The notes beneath the pieces are model-generated. The model did no database searches, had not been told where the DNA came from, and saw nothing but the letters and a program-made list of their open reading frames with translations. The position numbers were made by a program, and so were the translations under genes. A stretch of DNA of 64,000 bases, taken from assembly GCA_964057225.1 (NCBI GenBank), contig OZ059899.1:5332001-5396000 (forward strand), written 5' to 3'. Source of the stretch: Auanema rhodensis. Its lineage: Eukaryota; Nematoda; Chromadorea; Rhabditida; Rhabditidae. Numbering within the stretch: position 1 is the stretch's first letter; the number at the start of each line of letters is the position of its first letter. Shown here piece by piece: positions 26,221 through 38,075 of this stretch.

Positions 26221-27399
26221 AAAAAAATTTTGCTTCCAAAAATGAACATTTTTTCAGGAAAAATAAAAAAATCTTGAAAGAGGGATAAGAGAAAGTGATT
26301 GAAAAGATATGAAAACACTAAAAATAATAAAAAAAAGTTCTTTCAATACGTTTTTTTGATTAGTTTATGCTGTTGGTGGGTGGGAGAGGGAGGCAGAGAA
26401 TCAACGCAACCACCTAATATAAGAAATGATCTGATCAGAGATCGAGCATAGTAGAGTTAGCTTATGGTTTTAGCTTGAACATCGTTATTGTTTTCAAAAT
26501 GAGCTCATTGCTCTATTCTCTAGATCATACCCATTCATATTTCTTCAAAACTTCATGAACAAACTCAGAAATATATGTTATGACGTAAGCTTTAAATTCT
26601 TTTTAAATTAACTTATTATATACAATATTTTATATTTATTTTCTTATTAAAATAATATTGATTAATAATCTTTTTTAATTCAACTATAGTAAATTAATTC
26701 TAACATTATGATCAAAGGTCAGCTAATTGGAAATCTCAGGAAAAATTTGTCGTTTCATTTTTCGGAAAGTTTCATATCATATATTTTATTTTTAATTGAA
26801 TATATCAAAATATATGTATATCTATAGTTTTTTTTTATTTTTATATTTATTCTAAACTATAGAAAAGCTATTATTTAAAGTTTTATCTGAATGAACTTTA
26901 AAGTTTTATGCTCAATTCTTCCATTTTTTTGCACTTTTTGAACTTTTTTCAAGAAATTTCAAATCAAAGTTTGTATTTGTAGGAACATGAACAGATTTTC
27001 TAAATGTAATATTAGTTTATCATGCATATGTATAGTTGAAAAAGAGTTCCTCTATTTCATTGAACTAATTCATAACGAACTCGATTTCATTGGCTAGTTG
27101 GCCTTTTGACTTGACCCTGAAAGTATGTAGCTTGTATTCTTACTCAAGCTACATCCTCAATCACTTCTCAAATTTTCCCTCTTTTTCTTTTTCATCTTGC
27201 TCACATCTACTTCAACTTATGAACCCAACTTCACAACTCTCTGCCCATTTCCTAAAAACCTTGTTTAAACTTGCAGCATATCCAGTTCTATATTCTTCTT
27301 CATCTTTCAATGTTACAAATTATTTTATCAAAAGCTACACATATCACATGACTTTCCTAACTTATCAAAGAAAAAAAATCAAAAAAAAGTTTTTATAAG

Positions 27400-27650
27400 T
27401 AGATAGAGATAAGAAGCAAAAACTCTGCCACGATCCCCTTATATTCGCACATTTCACCGTTGACCACAGCTATCTTGATATATCCGAGCCATCCTTGACT
27501 TCGTTGACGAATAGCCTCAAGGGGATTTCCGCCTTTTTTCATCCGCTTACACCGATTTAGCTTCAAGCTATATTCTGCCTTTCTTGTCTTCGACGTCGTA
27601 GCTTCCAACGGCGGTTTCTGCTTTCCGGATATCCGGGTATTGTCTTATTC
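27400..27650 (-). other. GC-rich anomalous block with open reading frame
   Basis: This block is markedly less AT-rich than the surrounding desert. On the minus strand it has a frame open for about 75 codons, ending at 27,393. The product is basic, includes RKAEYSLKLNRCKRMKKGG, and has normal amino-acid diversity. No convincing splice acceptor or donor brackets it, and I recognise no family. It may be a fragment of a mobile element, a processed pseudogene or an exon of an unseen gene. Confidence 0.3.
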
Positions 27651-28205
27651 AAATTTGAAAAATTCATTTCCAAATTTTTCACTTTTTTTCCAACAGTTTA
27701 TTCAACTTAATAGTAGCCTGTTCAAACATCAAGTTGAGATCTATTTAAGATATTCCACAAAGACAACTTTGTCCAATTTTTGTTTTATTTTTGCACTAAA
27801 CTTTAACAATCTGAATTCATTCAACTTCCATTTTCTAATTCTATTCATTTTACCTTACTTAACTTTTAAAATTTCCATGAAATTGAACAATTTCAATAGT
27901 TTTGTAAAACATACAGTGAAACATCTATTTGACATTAAAAAAAAAAGAAAATTGTTTGGGACTTTATACTGATCTTCATTTATTAAAGTTCGAACATAGT
28001 ATTCCCATGATATACTTTAGTTGAAAATTCGAAAAACATACATGTTTTGGCGTTATATGAAGCTAAGTATAGTTAGGAAATATTTTAAGAAAGAGAAAAG
28101 AGAAATAGATATAAGGAACAAGGGGTAATGAGAACAAGAGACATAATGTATTGAGAAAGAAATCCAGATAAGGAAAAAGGTTCTGATGAAAATATTTGAG
28201 ATTAT

Positions 28206-28260
<55 letters not shown>

Positions 28261-28275
28261 AAGAGAGAAAGAGAG
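28206..28275. repeat. (GA)n microsatellite with AAAG breaks
   Basis: A 70 bp GA array interrupted by GAAAGAGA units. It produces a spurious long serine-leucine open frame on the minus strand. Confidence 0.93.
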
Positions 28276-29808
28276 ATGATACATGTTCATATGAGATGAA
28301 GGTATAGAGTGAACGAGAGTTAGAGAGATATGGAGGTAGAGAGTGAACGAGAGAGACCTTTGTAACATAAACGTAGTCTTAAGCATCTCATCTTCAATCA
28401 ACCAGAGCACTGATGTTCGACTTCATTCCAAATATAAACGTTTGAGAAGAATATAAGCATTTTATCTCATTTTTATTCAGCTTCTTATGATCCATTGATA
28501 TCTTCTTCTTTACTTATATACTCCTCTTCAATCTTTTTTAATAATTTTTTTTACTAAAAAATGAATATTTATATAAAAATTTTTTTTATAATTTCTATTT
28601 AGCTTTGTATTCAATCCTTGTTTATTATACTTTTATGATGTCAGTTATATATGTATGTATATAACTATAATCTTCAATTTTTATTTTTTTTCTCTTCTTT
28701 CTCTGTCTTTTTTCTTTTTTTTTATTCTTTCATCAATCTTTTTTTCTCTATCTCTCTTCCAACCTATTTCTCAAACTTCAGATGTTTTGTACTTTTATAT
28801 CCTTTTAAAGCATCTTAGTAACATCGTTCTTCTTCTGTAGACTACCGATGCTTAGCCTATCAATACCACACGAGCTTTCTGTTATTACTAAGCGTCTAAC
28901 GACAAATTGACATATAAGATGTGAAATATATAAAGAGGGTGAAAAGGAGAAGGGAAGATAAATAGCAATTTACTGGCTTGAACCAGGAACTAACCAAAGA
29001 AACATACATATATACATGTGTATGACCTCCTCACGGTCTAAACTGTGTATAACTATTTCATGTGACCCTACACCGTCCTTTTCTACTTGCACTCCTATGT
29101 CAAGTTCTGCCTTCATTTCAAACATATCCAGCGTGTTTTGCTATGTTATCCCACATTGAGTTCTTATTATTCAGTTGAACATATACTTGAAAATACTTCG
29201 TTGTTCACAGCCACGTTTTAGCCATGAGATACCTCATCTGTTTTACATCATCGTCATCATACTCTCATCATCATTATCTTCTAGTCCCCGTTGTCTTTGT
29301 CCTCACCCGTTTATTCTTTCATTCTATGAATGTCTTATACGGGTATTCGCGATGCCATCATGTCAATGACATGCTTAGATCTTGCCGTCATCATATTGCT
29401 TGTTCTGACTTCTAGCACAGCCTTTCAAGCTTTTGTACTCTAAATGATTTCATAACTACATATTAGATTCACTGACGATTATGATATTCTGAATTCTCTT
29501 TCATTCTTCCCATATTATTATTTCTCAAAGATCATAAATTTTATTTTTATAATAATAAACCATAATAACTGTATTATATAAATGTATTAATACTTCAAAA
29601 ATTCATTAAACAATGGCATATTCATCAATTTTTATTTCTTTTCTGTTTATTCTTTACTTTTTAAGTTTTTTTTGTCAAATTCAGTTTTGTCATTATGACT
29701 ATTGTTTTACTTGTTTTTTCTTTTATAAACAATAGTAGAAATTACTTTTTTCTTGTATTTTCTATCAAACGAAGTAGTACCATTTCAATACACTCCTTAT
29801 TCTCTTCT

Positions 29809-29812
<4 letters not shown>

Positions 29813-29868
<56 letters not shown>
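29813..29868. repeat. (TC)n microsatellite, 56 bp
   Basis: A perfect TC dinucleotide run of about 27 units. Confidence 0.95.
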
Positions 29869-29871
<3 letters not shown>

Positions 29872-31512
29872 TAAAATAATATTTCTGTTCTTTTCACTGC
29901 TAATCTCCACATATTCTTCATTTTTTCCGGATGAACAACAATAATATTCTTGACCAAGACCATATAGTGTCAATCTTAATGTTTTCTTCAATTCTTACTT
30001 ATTACTTTACAAATTGTTTTTTTATTTTTAAAAACAAATATTTGTTTGTGATTTCATGTATCTAATGTATCATATGGTAAAGCCATCAAATTCCAACTTT
30101 TCCTTTTCAACTTCTTAAATTTCCGTATTTTTGTGCTTTAAGTCAATAGTTTTTTATTCAATAATTCATTTGCAAATATTCTTTTTGTCATTTTTCATTG
30201 ATATATGCATTTCTGAAATATTCTTCTCCCATCATTTCGTGTTCTTTATCTCATCCTCTCTATCCCCTCCATATTTCTTTTCTTCTCTCATATACCCCAT
30301 AACGCATATCTTTAAGGTCAGATATCTATCTTAGCTCAAGCATTCTATAGCCTTATATCTACGTTTAACTGTTGTAATTTCAATTCTTTCGAAAATGAAA
30401 CGAACAAATCTCATACATAACACATTTCGTTGATTATTGCATTTGGTTTTCAATATTGTCGGTTTTAGCATTACCCTTTGAGTTTGGGAAGATAACATGA
30501 AACTAACCTAATATCATATTCTGTCTTATAGTCATTAAGCTAGTATATATATGAGAGAGAAAGAGGAAAAGTGTGAAGTACTAACGAGAAACGAATACAA
30601 TACCAAAGAAGTTATTTCTGTTTTCCTTTTCAAGTTCAATTATGTTGCTATCCATCTCATAATCTTGTTTTTTGTTCATCAACAGTCAAAGCATAATGTT
30701 GAGCTTTCTACTCTAATATCTACGAGTTCAGTTTTTTATTTTTATTGTTAGTTTTTTTCAGTTTTTTTTGGATTATAGCTAAACTAGTTGTTTTGGTCTT
30801 CTCAACAACTATGGCATACCCACTGCTTCTTCAAGTACTAGTTTATCATCCCAACTTGTAGAACGTTTTGAAGAAAAAAAAAAGAGTTCAAAAGATCTTC
30901 TTTGACTTGAGCCGTCTAGCATAACTACACCATACTCTGTTTCTCAATCTCTCACTTTTCGTTCTCTCTCAAACTACCTACCACATCCGTCGTCGCCATT
31001 GCTAACACAGCCATTTTTCTTCCTCATACGACAGCACTTCATTCCCCGCCCTCTTCGTTCACCTGAATGAGTGTATCTTCGGCCTGTTCCAACTTGATGT
31101 TATCCACCCACACTCTTCTGATATAATTAATACTCAAAATGAAATACGTATGGTGATGTTTAATTTAATATATAAATATAAATATATATACATATATATA
31201 TATAACATAAAACTTTATTTTATCTCAAGTTTAATGATTGCTTGTTGATGTGACAGGGGCAGTTATAACTTCAATAATTTTTCTATACTTATACATGTGC
31301 ATATGTATTTTCAAGTTTTCTCTGGTTATTTTTATTTTTCAATTATCTTTCACAATTTATGTTTATATCAGATTGAATTTATTTTTTCCTTGTTTTTTTC
31401 TCATTTTCGTTGAAAACTAACGTCAACTTCATATTCAGTTTTCAGGCGCTTAATTGTGCTGAACAAGTACAACATTCAAGCTGCTCCGGTGCAGCCTGCG
31501 CCACTCTTCACA

Positions 31513-34042
31513 ATGAGATGTGATGTGGATCCTCCACTATTTGATATGGAAAATAACAATACAATACATTTCTTTGAGAATCTAGTTCGATTCAATGAGT
31601 TAGTTACTTAATTTCAATTCAATTTATTCAGTAAAAGTTTAAAAAGTTTGATTTTAATAATTATTATCAAGCTTATTATAACAGTAAGTGCAAATATAGT
31701 TTAAATAATATAACAAATGTTTTTAATTTTGATCTTAAAAAAAACTTTTTATATATAAATATATTAATTATATAAGTAGTTTTCATCTATTTTTATAATA
31801 TTTTATATTCCTTGCATTTTAATAAGTACTACCTTCAAAACTATCAATAAACTATACTTAATAATCAACTGCTATACGAACATTAATTTAAATTTTCTCA
31901 AATTTTCTCAATTTATATTTTTTAAAATATAAAAAATTCTATTTTTTTTTTGAATTTAGATTCTATACCGGAGTACATCGATATCTATGTTTATTAGTCT
32001 GTACTGCAGGAGTCCTTTTAAACAGCTTACACTTTTTTGTCTTAAGGTATGTCATGTTTTCATATATTATACTATAATATTTTTCAAATTTTCATTCTAT
32101 TTCATTTAAAAATTCAAATTTTTCGTGAAAATTATAAATATAATATGAGAAATCAATGTTTTTCTTCGGATACTACTCTTGTTGTTGCTGTAGTCATCCA
32201 ATGCTTTTCCCAAACAGGTCTGATGTAGCATATAGACATAAGCTGACATGTTATGTAATTTCGAATCAAAATTATATAAGAAATATTACAAATCATATTA
32301 AGAATCTTGAAAAAAAAGTTGAAAATCATCAGCTTAACTAAACATCTTCATCAACATCTTACTTTTATTTGATTTTTGATCTTATTTGTTACTGAAATAC
32401 TGATGTAAACCAGATAATTATACCAATTTCATGATTTATTAACTTTAAAAATTCGTTCGAAATTCTATTTATATAATGTTTTTCCACCTGATATCTTTAC
32501 CGAGAATTTACTTGAACTTTTATACTTTAATTAACTATAAATAGCATATAATTAGTTATAATCTACAACATTTCATTATAATTATATGGAATAACTTTAG
32601 CCGACGACCAATGAGAGCTTATATTATTAATGCTTTACTATGTGCTATGGCTGTATGCGATGCTTTAACAATGGCTTCATATCTCATTTATATACTTCGT
32701 TTTCGGTTATTTGATAATGATTCCACCACCTTTGGGTACGTTTCAAGTTGCATCCCTTCTAAACAGCATATTCTGTATATATAAGCCAATTTTAAATAAC
32801 TTTATTCATTTTAGGTATTCGTATCCATGGCTAGTATTTTTAATTGTTCATGTAACATCATCTATAGCACTTCATACTGGATCTCTCTATTTATCAGTAG
32901 TTATGGCTTACATTCGTTGGACAGCTCTCGATCGACTAGATGCTAAGTGGATAAATCATGGAGCAATCAGGTACTTCTTCATACTTTATTGCGAACAAAA
33001 AGACTTATACTTATTCTTTAAAATGATTTATTTTAAACAATGATCATATATTTTATATTAAATGGCTTTTAGGACAAATAAAAACTATTTTCTAGTTTTA
33101 GGCGAATTTTCATATTCACTGGATTATCTGTTACAATGATCTCAATACCAACATTAATGGTACATAAAATAGTTTCAGTTAATGAAGTTTTGGGTAGTAA
33201 TGATACAGCGGTTTGTCCATTTACTCACTAAACTCAAGTTTATTGTTCGTTTTTCAGTATGAAAATCTTTATACAGTCAAGCTAGATGAGACAGATATCA
33301 ATGGATGCACACTATTCAGAGCTAACTTATGGATAACAGGCATCTTATTCAAGGTTTAGTTCTGTTTTTCATGAAAATATTAAACATCAAATGATATTTA
33401 TAGGCTTTGCCATGTGGTTTAATACTATGGTTTACCATAGCTCTCATCTGGAAATTATGTGATATGAGTAAAAAAAGAAGAATGCTGCGAGGCGATAACA
33501 ATAACAATAGGTATAACGTTTGAATAATTGATTTTAAAAAAGTAATCGTCAATATTATTTCAGAAAATATAATAAACTTTCAATTGATAAAACAACGTTA
33601 ATGCTTATTATTATGTTAGTTGTATTTTTATGCACAGAATTGCCACAGGGTTAGTTTTTTCTTTTGAAAACTGTTTTAACTTATTTGAAAAAAAAATTTT
33701 TTTTTCTTTCTATTTGAAAAGTTTGAATGTTTGGGAATGTGATAACCTATTGTTCTAGGAGCATTAGCCATTCTGTCAGCCATATATCCAACTCATGTGG
33801 GTACAATGGTTTATGTGAATGTTGGGGAAGTTCTTGATCTCATGTCCTTGGTTAATTGCTTAACATCGTTCGTTTTATATTGTTGTATGTCCTCAACATA
33901 TAGACAAACTGTCAAAGTAAGTTCGGATAGACGAGAATTTCTTTTAAAACATTTTTTTCAGTCGATTTTCCTAAGTCAGAAGAAGACTGTAGCGCAGAAG
34001 AATACACAAGCAATGCAATCATTGAAGTTATTACTCCCATAG
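31513..34042 (+). CDS. DMSR-family neuropeptide G-protein-coupled receptor
   Basis: This is a seven-transmembrane rhodopsin-type receptor of the nematode DMSR (myosuppressin-receptor-related) family, predicted to bind FMRFamide-like neuropeptides at the neuronal surface. My ten-exon model is 31513-31598, 31960-32046, 32601-32735, 32815-32970, 33102-33210, 33258-33353, 33404-33510, 33564-33649, 33759-33916 and 33962-34042, giving 366 residues. Family hallmarks seen here are RRPMRAYIINALLCAMAVCD around TM2, MAYIRWTAL at the end of TM3, LWITGILFKALPC at TM5, TTLMLIIMLVVFLCTELPQG at TM6 and LMSLVNCLTSFVLYCCMS at TM7. A TTTTCAG at 31439-31445 is a plausible trans-splice acceptor, followed by a 67-nt leader before the ATG. 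The frame stays open upstream of that ATG, so an additional 5' exon is possible. The ligand cannot be predicted. Confidence 0.88.
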
Positions 34043-34785
34043 GAAATACCTTTTATCTCCCAAAAAGGAATAGCTAATACAATGACGGCTATATTTTGCA
34101 AAACAATATGTTATAAATTCCTACTTTGAAATTCAAAAAGAAAACGTTTTCGTAACTAAAATTTAAAAAAAGAAATTAATACTCTGCTCGCGGTTGATTT
34201 GACCACGAAACCTCGTTGTCATGCTGTATCACTTGATCTCTGGAACTCAAAGTAACGATAATCACGGGTAATACCTGCTAATTTAAGTTTTAAATAAATA
34301 TTTGTTACTTAAACTATACTGATTAAAAAAACTAGATAAAGTATAAGAACGACATTTAAACGAGAAACATGATAATACATTTGATAATTATAATTTAAGC
34401 TTAAAACAATGCTAAAACAACTAACATCTCAAAGAAAGAACAAAAATTTTCTAAAAACAAAAAACCAATAGAAAATTCACAGCAATTAAAGCTAGCACGT
34501 AGTTACGACTGACAGTTGTGGGTACATTAACTATGTGGAACGGGCTGGATACATCGCAAGATTTAATCGTCGTTCATGTTCAATATTAAGAGAAAAAAGT
34601 ACGAAAAGAACATATTCAGAACTGCTACATAAAAATTTGTCCAAAGTATTCTCATATTTATCCTGATTTTAACATATATTTAGCAATACGTGAGACAAAA
34701 AGAGAAAACATGGGAAAAGATTAAACTCTTAAGAGAACAAGAAAAAAGATTAAACTCTAAAAGCTTAAAGCTTTTATTAAAATTA
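34043..34785. other. Convergent intergenic region
   Basis: This region lies between the stops of the receptor gene (+) and the BTB gene (-) and should hold both 3' untranslated regions. It is AT-rich. A GC-richer bit at about 34,190-34,275 is unexplained. I see no gene. Confidence 0.6.
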
Positions 34786-35900
34786 TTATGCACCTCTTCG
34801 TGGAAAACGGCGTTGTCGAATCAAGGACATACACCAAGTTCTGGAAGCAATAGATTGAATAGAGTGATACAATTCAGATAAACCATACAAAGGACACAGC
34901 CATTTATTAGTTGCCAACTCTCTTCTTCTTATTTTTTCTTTATAAACATCTGCCACTACTTGTCCGGGCATTTCATTAAAATTCATTTCTGCTAAGCTGT
35001 CTTCCTTAAAAACATTGTATTTGAAAAAAAATATAGTCCAATTTCTAGAAAACCTTTATAGAAGCCAAGCGATTTACCAGCACACTCATGCTTGTTACGT
35101 TATGATCACATCGTGAAAGAGTTCTAGTAACCTATAATATATTTTTTTAATATAAATACAATAACTTAGGAAAATACTTGGAAAAGTCTTTTACGATCTA
35201 ACGTAGCAACATTCTGAGTAATATACCTATCACAACGTGCAATCACAGGATCCATCTCATATTGAGTTGCAAACCTCAAAACAAGTGGAACATTATGTAC
35301 TGAAATATTAAAAATTAAACATTTCAGAAAAACTCCAGAACAAACCTGTTAGAGGTTTTCTCATAGGACAGAAAAATATGCATCTCATACATTCTAGTAC
35401 TTCCGAATATGTGTAATCATTAATACGAAGTTGTTGTTGTGAAGGTTCTCCAAATGCATAATCAGCAAACCAGGGTGATAACTCAGCTAGCCATCCTGCA
35501 TTAACATATCTAAAATAAAACGGATATCATAAATTCATGAAAACATATCTTACAATGGGGTATTATCTACTATTATTTCAAAACTCCTACAGGTTGTCAT
35601 AATAGAAAAATCATCATAACACGATTTTAAGACCGTGATCTCATCTACCATTTCACAGTTAAAATTCTTAACAGAAACTGAAAATTAAAAAGGTTTAAAA
35701 CATATTTACCATTTTTAGAAGAAATCCCGGTTGATTGAATATAAAATGAACAATACTTTCTCAAATTGTTCTTACGTACATATAATGTATTATTTCCACT
35801 AAAACATATTGTTAATAATTTATTAAAAACAATAGAAGCAAATTTGAAATAATAAGAAGAATGAATTAAAAATTTACATCAACTCATCAGTTATCATCAT
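34786..35900 (-). CDS. BTB/POZ-domain protein
   Basis: This protein has a central BTB/POZ domain, used for protein dimerisation and often as a substrate adaptor for Cullin-3 ubiquitin ligases. My seven-exon model on the minus strand is 35900-35878, 35798-35710, 35677-35554, 35509-35346, 35299-35178, 35131-35078 and 35004-34786, giving 264 residues. The BTB core spans about residues 67-165. It begins near FEIIVDNTPLYVNAGWLAEL, has the typical SPWFADYAFGE patch, and ends with a PVIARCDRYI helix. About 65 residues precede it; they could be a degenerate MATH domain, as in nematode BATH proteins, but that is not clear by eye. The ATG lies eight bases after a TTATTCAG, a likely trans-splice site. 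The C-terminus is basic. Confidence 0.75.
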
Positions 35901-36625
35901 GAAAAAATCTGAATAAATTTTCGTTCCGAGACTTTAGCATAAAGCTATCATTAACTTATATCAACTAAATACGGGAATATTCACAAATCTAGCTATATTT
36001 TCTCAACAAAACATTCTCTGACTATGACTAGATTATGTGAAAATAAACATAATTTTATATGATAAAAGCAATACAAATGTTTGAAAATATATTAAATTTT
36101 GACCAACTTTTTCAATTTTAAAATTTTATTTAATGTGCTTCCATTTTGTTTAATTCATCACGATTTCTAGTACGCAAATAAAATTTTCATTTCTAATTTC
36201 GTAAGAACCAATTGCGATGAACGGTTGTTTTTTATTGATTTCAATTTTTATCGTTGTCTTTCATAATTTATACATTTTACATATGTTTATATATTAAAGC
36301 TTTATTGTTAGGCATGGCAGCGTGAGTAATGCACTTTTGAAGCACCTGAATATCATATTGAACTTAGTACATAAAATATCAGTCAAGAACACGCGTGCGA
36401 ATGGTTTCTAGCCCGCACATATTTACAATATATTCTGATAATGAGATAAAGAAACATGTGCGGGCTAGACACGATTTATCGACAGTCGATGGGACACGAG
36501 TAAATTCGCACGCCAATGTTTCTATGCGACACATGCTTGCGTATTTTGCAAGTTTTTGCGAGAAATCTTTTTATCTTTACTTCTGCGTGGAGGAATTGGA
36601 GTACTGTTAACTTCCTAATAAAATA
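35901..36625. other. Intergenic region between rsu-1 and the BTB gene, with nested inverted repeats
   Basis: This is the 725-bp gap between rsu-1 and the BTB gene, both on the minus strand. It should contain the BTB 5' region and the rsu-1 3' end. Positions 36,390-36,560 are unusually GC-rich and contain nested inverted repeats, described separately. The rest is AT-rich. Confidence 0.6.
36393..36513. repeat. Nested inverted repeats (foldback structure)
   Basis: An outer 10-bp pair, GCGTGCGAAT (36393-36402) with ATTCGCACGC (36504-36513), encloses an inner 14-bp perfect pair, TCTAGCCCGCACAT (36407-36420) with ATGTGCGGGCTAGA (36456-36469). Between the right arms lies the palindrome ATCGACAGTCGAT (36478-36490). 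Single-stranded nucleic acid of this sequence would fold into a branched structure. It may be a small foldback transposon or a structured RNA. The function is unknown. Confidence 0.6.
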
Positions 36626-37656
36626 TTACTGTAAACTAGTGTTTGATTGGAGTATTACCTGGCGACCGTAAAAATATTTGTAGCTCTCACTACGGATGTA
36701 ATCTATAACCGCAGAAGCTCCGTTGATGTCGAATTGTTCCTGAAGATGTTAATTTTAGTTTAAAATATAAAGTATTTCTCACCTGAATGTTGGGAACCCA
36801 GGGATTGTGTTCCAATCGCAGAATTTGCTTAGGTCCAATAAGGTCAAGGTTTCCAACTTCAGGAGGAAGTGTTGTCAAGCGATTTCCTATGATTGAGTAA
36901 CTTTACAATAAATAATCACAACATGCACTAACCTTGAATATGGAGCTCTTTGAGACGCGCGAGTCTTCCAATTTCTCGTGGAATGGTAAGTAAGTCATTG
37001 TCGCGAAGAACAAGAATCTGAAGGCTTCTGAGGTTTTCCACATCACCGGGAAGCATTTCGAAATCATTATCTCCGAGGTATAAAGCTCTTAATGTATCTA
37101 AAAAAGTGTATAAGTTTGATAAAAGAATTGCAAATACCGATGAAGAAGAAATTTCCTGGTAGACTTTTTTCGTTTAAGTTGTTATAAGTTAAATCAAGAA
37201 TTTCTAGAGATTGGAAAGATCCAAATCCACGAGGAAGAACAGAAAGTCTGTTCATACTACAAAAGTACTCGTAAACATGTTGTTAATTTGACTCAGCTTA
37301 CCCAACATTCAAAATTCTTAATTGAGACAAGCTGGAGATACTGGATGGTAGTTCTTCAATATGATTATCCCAAAGAGTTAGAATCTGAAATAAAAAATAA
37401 ACCAGTATAATTTTGTCATTTTACCTGAAGATTAACTAGGTCGGCAATTGAGGGTGGGATTACGGTAAGCTTGTTATGACTAAGAGTTAATCTGGTAAGC
37501 TGAGTCATTTCAACTAAAAATAGTGATTTATAAAAAATTTAGAAAAAACTTGTGTAAAAAGTACTTACACAACTTGGGAATTTGACTAATACTGTTTAGT
37601 CCGCGATCAACTTGATCAAGTTCAAGAATATCCTCATTTTTCTTGTCTTTAGGCAT
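36626..37656 (-). CDS. rsu-1: Ras suppressor protein 1 (leucine-rich repeat)
   Basis: RSU1 is a cytoplasmic leucine-rich-repeat protein that binds PINCH in the ILK-PINCH-parvin complex at integrin adhesions and muscle attachment sites. My seven-exon model on the minus strand is 37656-37569, 37513-37425, 37384-37302, 37256-37138, 37097-36933, 36886-36783 and 36739-36626, giving 253 residues. The repeats run from residue 30 or so to about 200 with RSU1-specific wording: RLTLSHNKLTVIPPSIADL, NVGMNRLSVLPRGFGS, LDLTYNNLNEKSLPGNFFF, LYLGDNDFEMLPGDVENL and KELHIQGNRLTTLPPEVGN. The characteristic C-terminal piece around IDYIRSESYKYFYGRQ follows. Vertebrate RSU1 has a longer basic tail. A donor-like GTAATA directly after GRQ means the end could be spliced differently. 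Confidence 0.95.
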
Positions 37657-38075
37657 TTTCTAAAACAAAATATAGAATATTAATAAAAACATATTAAATT
37701 ATAAACTAGTAATAGCAGAAGATTAAGATTGGTAGAAAAATGGGGTTCTAAAGCTGTTGTCTTCCTAGTATCATCTGTTCATGTCGTGGGCGACTAGTGT
37801 ACACTAATACGAGATACAAATCTTCAACACAGTTTACACAAGAGACCCCAGCGTGACAGAAGAACCGCGTCGCAAAGCGTCTCGCGTTCTTGGTGTAGCA
37901 TATATTAGTTAATGAACAACTGACAAATCTCTTAGATACAGTATTTATTTATATTAACGACATACAATTTTTCTGAGATCTCAGGCCTTCAATTTTATAA
38001 AATTCGATTAACTCTTTCAACTTTAGCCTATAAAGCATGCCTAGTGATGAAAAAAGAGAAAAAATCACAAGGCCT
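37657..38075. promoter_or_regulatory. Gap between the deubiquitylase gene and rsu-1, with GC-rich stem-loop
   Basis: This 419-bp gap between two minus-strand genes contains a GC-rich patch at about 37,740-37,900 in which a stem-loop forms. AAGAACCGCG (37860-37869) pairs with CGCGTTCTT (37883-37891) with one bulged base, around an inner CGC-AAA-GCG. The patch probably belongs to the rsu-1 promoter or an intercistronic element. Confidence 0.4.

Larger units (their letters stand above)
15056..31445. other. 16 kb gene desert, AT-rich with many CT/GA microsatellites
   Basis: No complete gene is supported in this stretch. It is dominated by AT-rich sequence, homopolymer tracts and long pyrimidine or purine dinucleotide arrays, listed separately. 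Three patches stand out. They are a possible folded RNA at 20,748-20,844, a mariner fossil at about 26,020-26,220 and a GC-rich open frame on the minus strand at 27,400-27,650. A 60-codon open frame at about 23,130-23,359 has mixed composition but no clear splice context. GC-richer patches near 29,020-29,400 and 30,780-31,110 could be regulatory. Given the flanking Hox gene, long-range enhancers are plausible but unproven. Confidence 0.5.

Noticed and set aside
28063-28410. 115-codon minus-strand open frame rich in Ser and Leu
   Set aside because: It is the translation of a (GA)n microsatellite and its flanks, as are similar frames at 25,048, 29,753 and 60,855.
31446-31512. Upstream in-frame extension of the DMSR receptor (RLIVLNKYNIQ...)
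   Set aside because: The frame is open but no upstream exon was found. The strong TTTTCAG just before it is better explained as a trans-splice acceptor followed by a short leader. I kept the ATG at 31513.
34690-34881. Plus-strand open frame of 63 codons overlapping the BTB gene
   Set aside because: It is the antisense shadow of the last BTB exon plus an A-rich 3' region.
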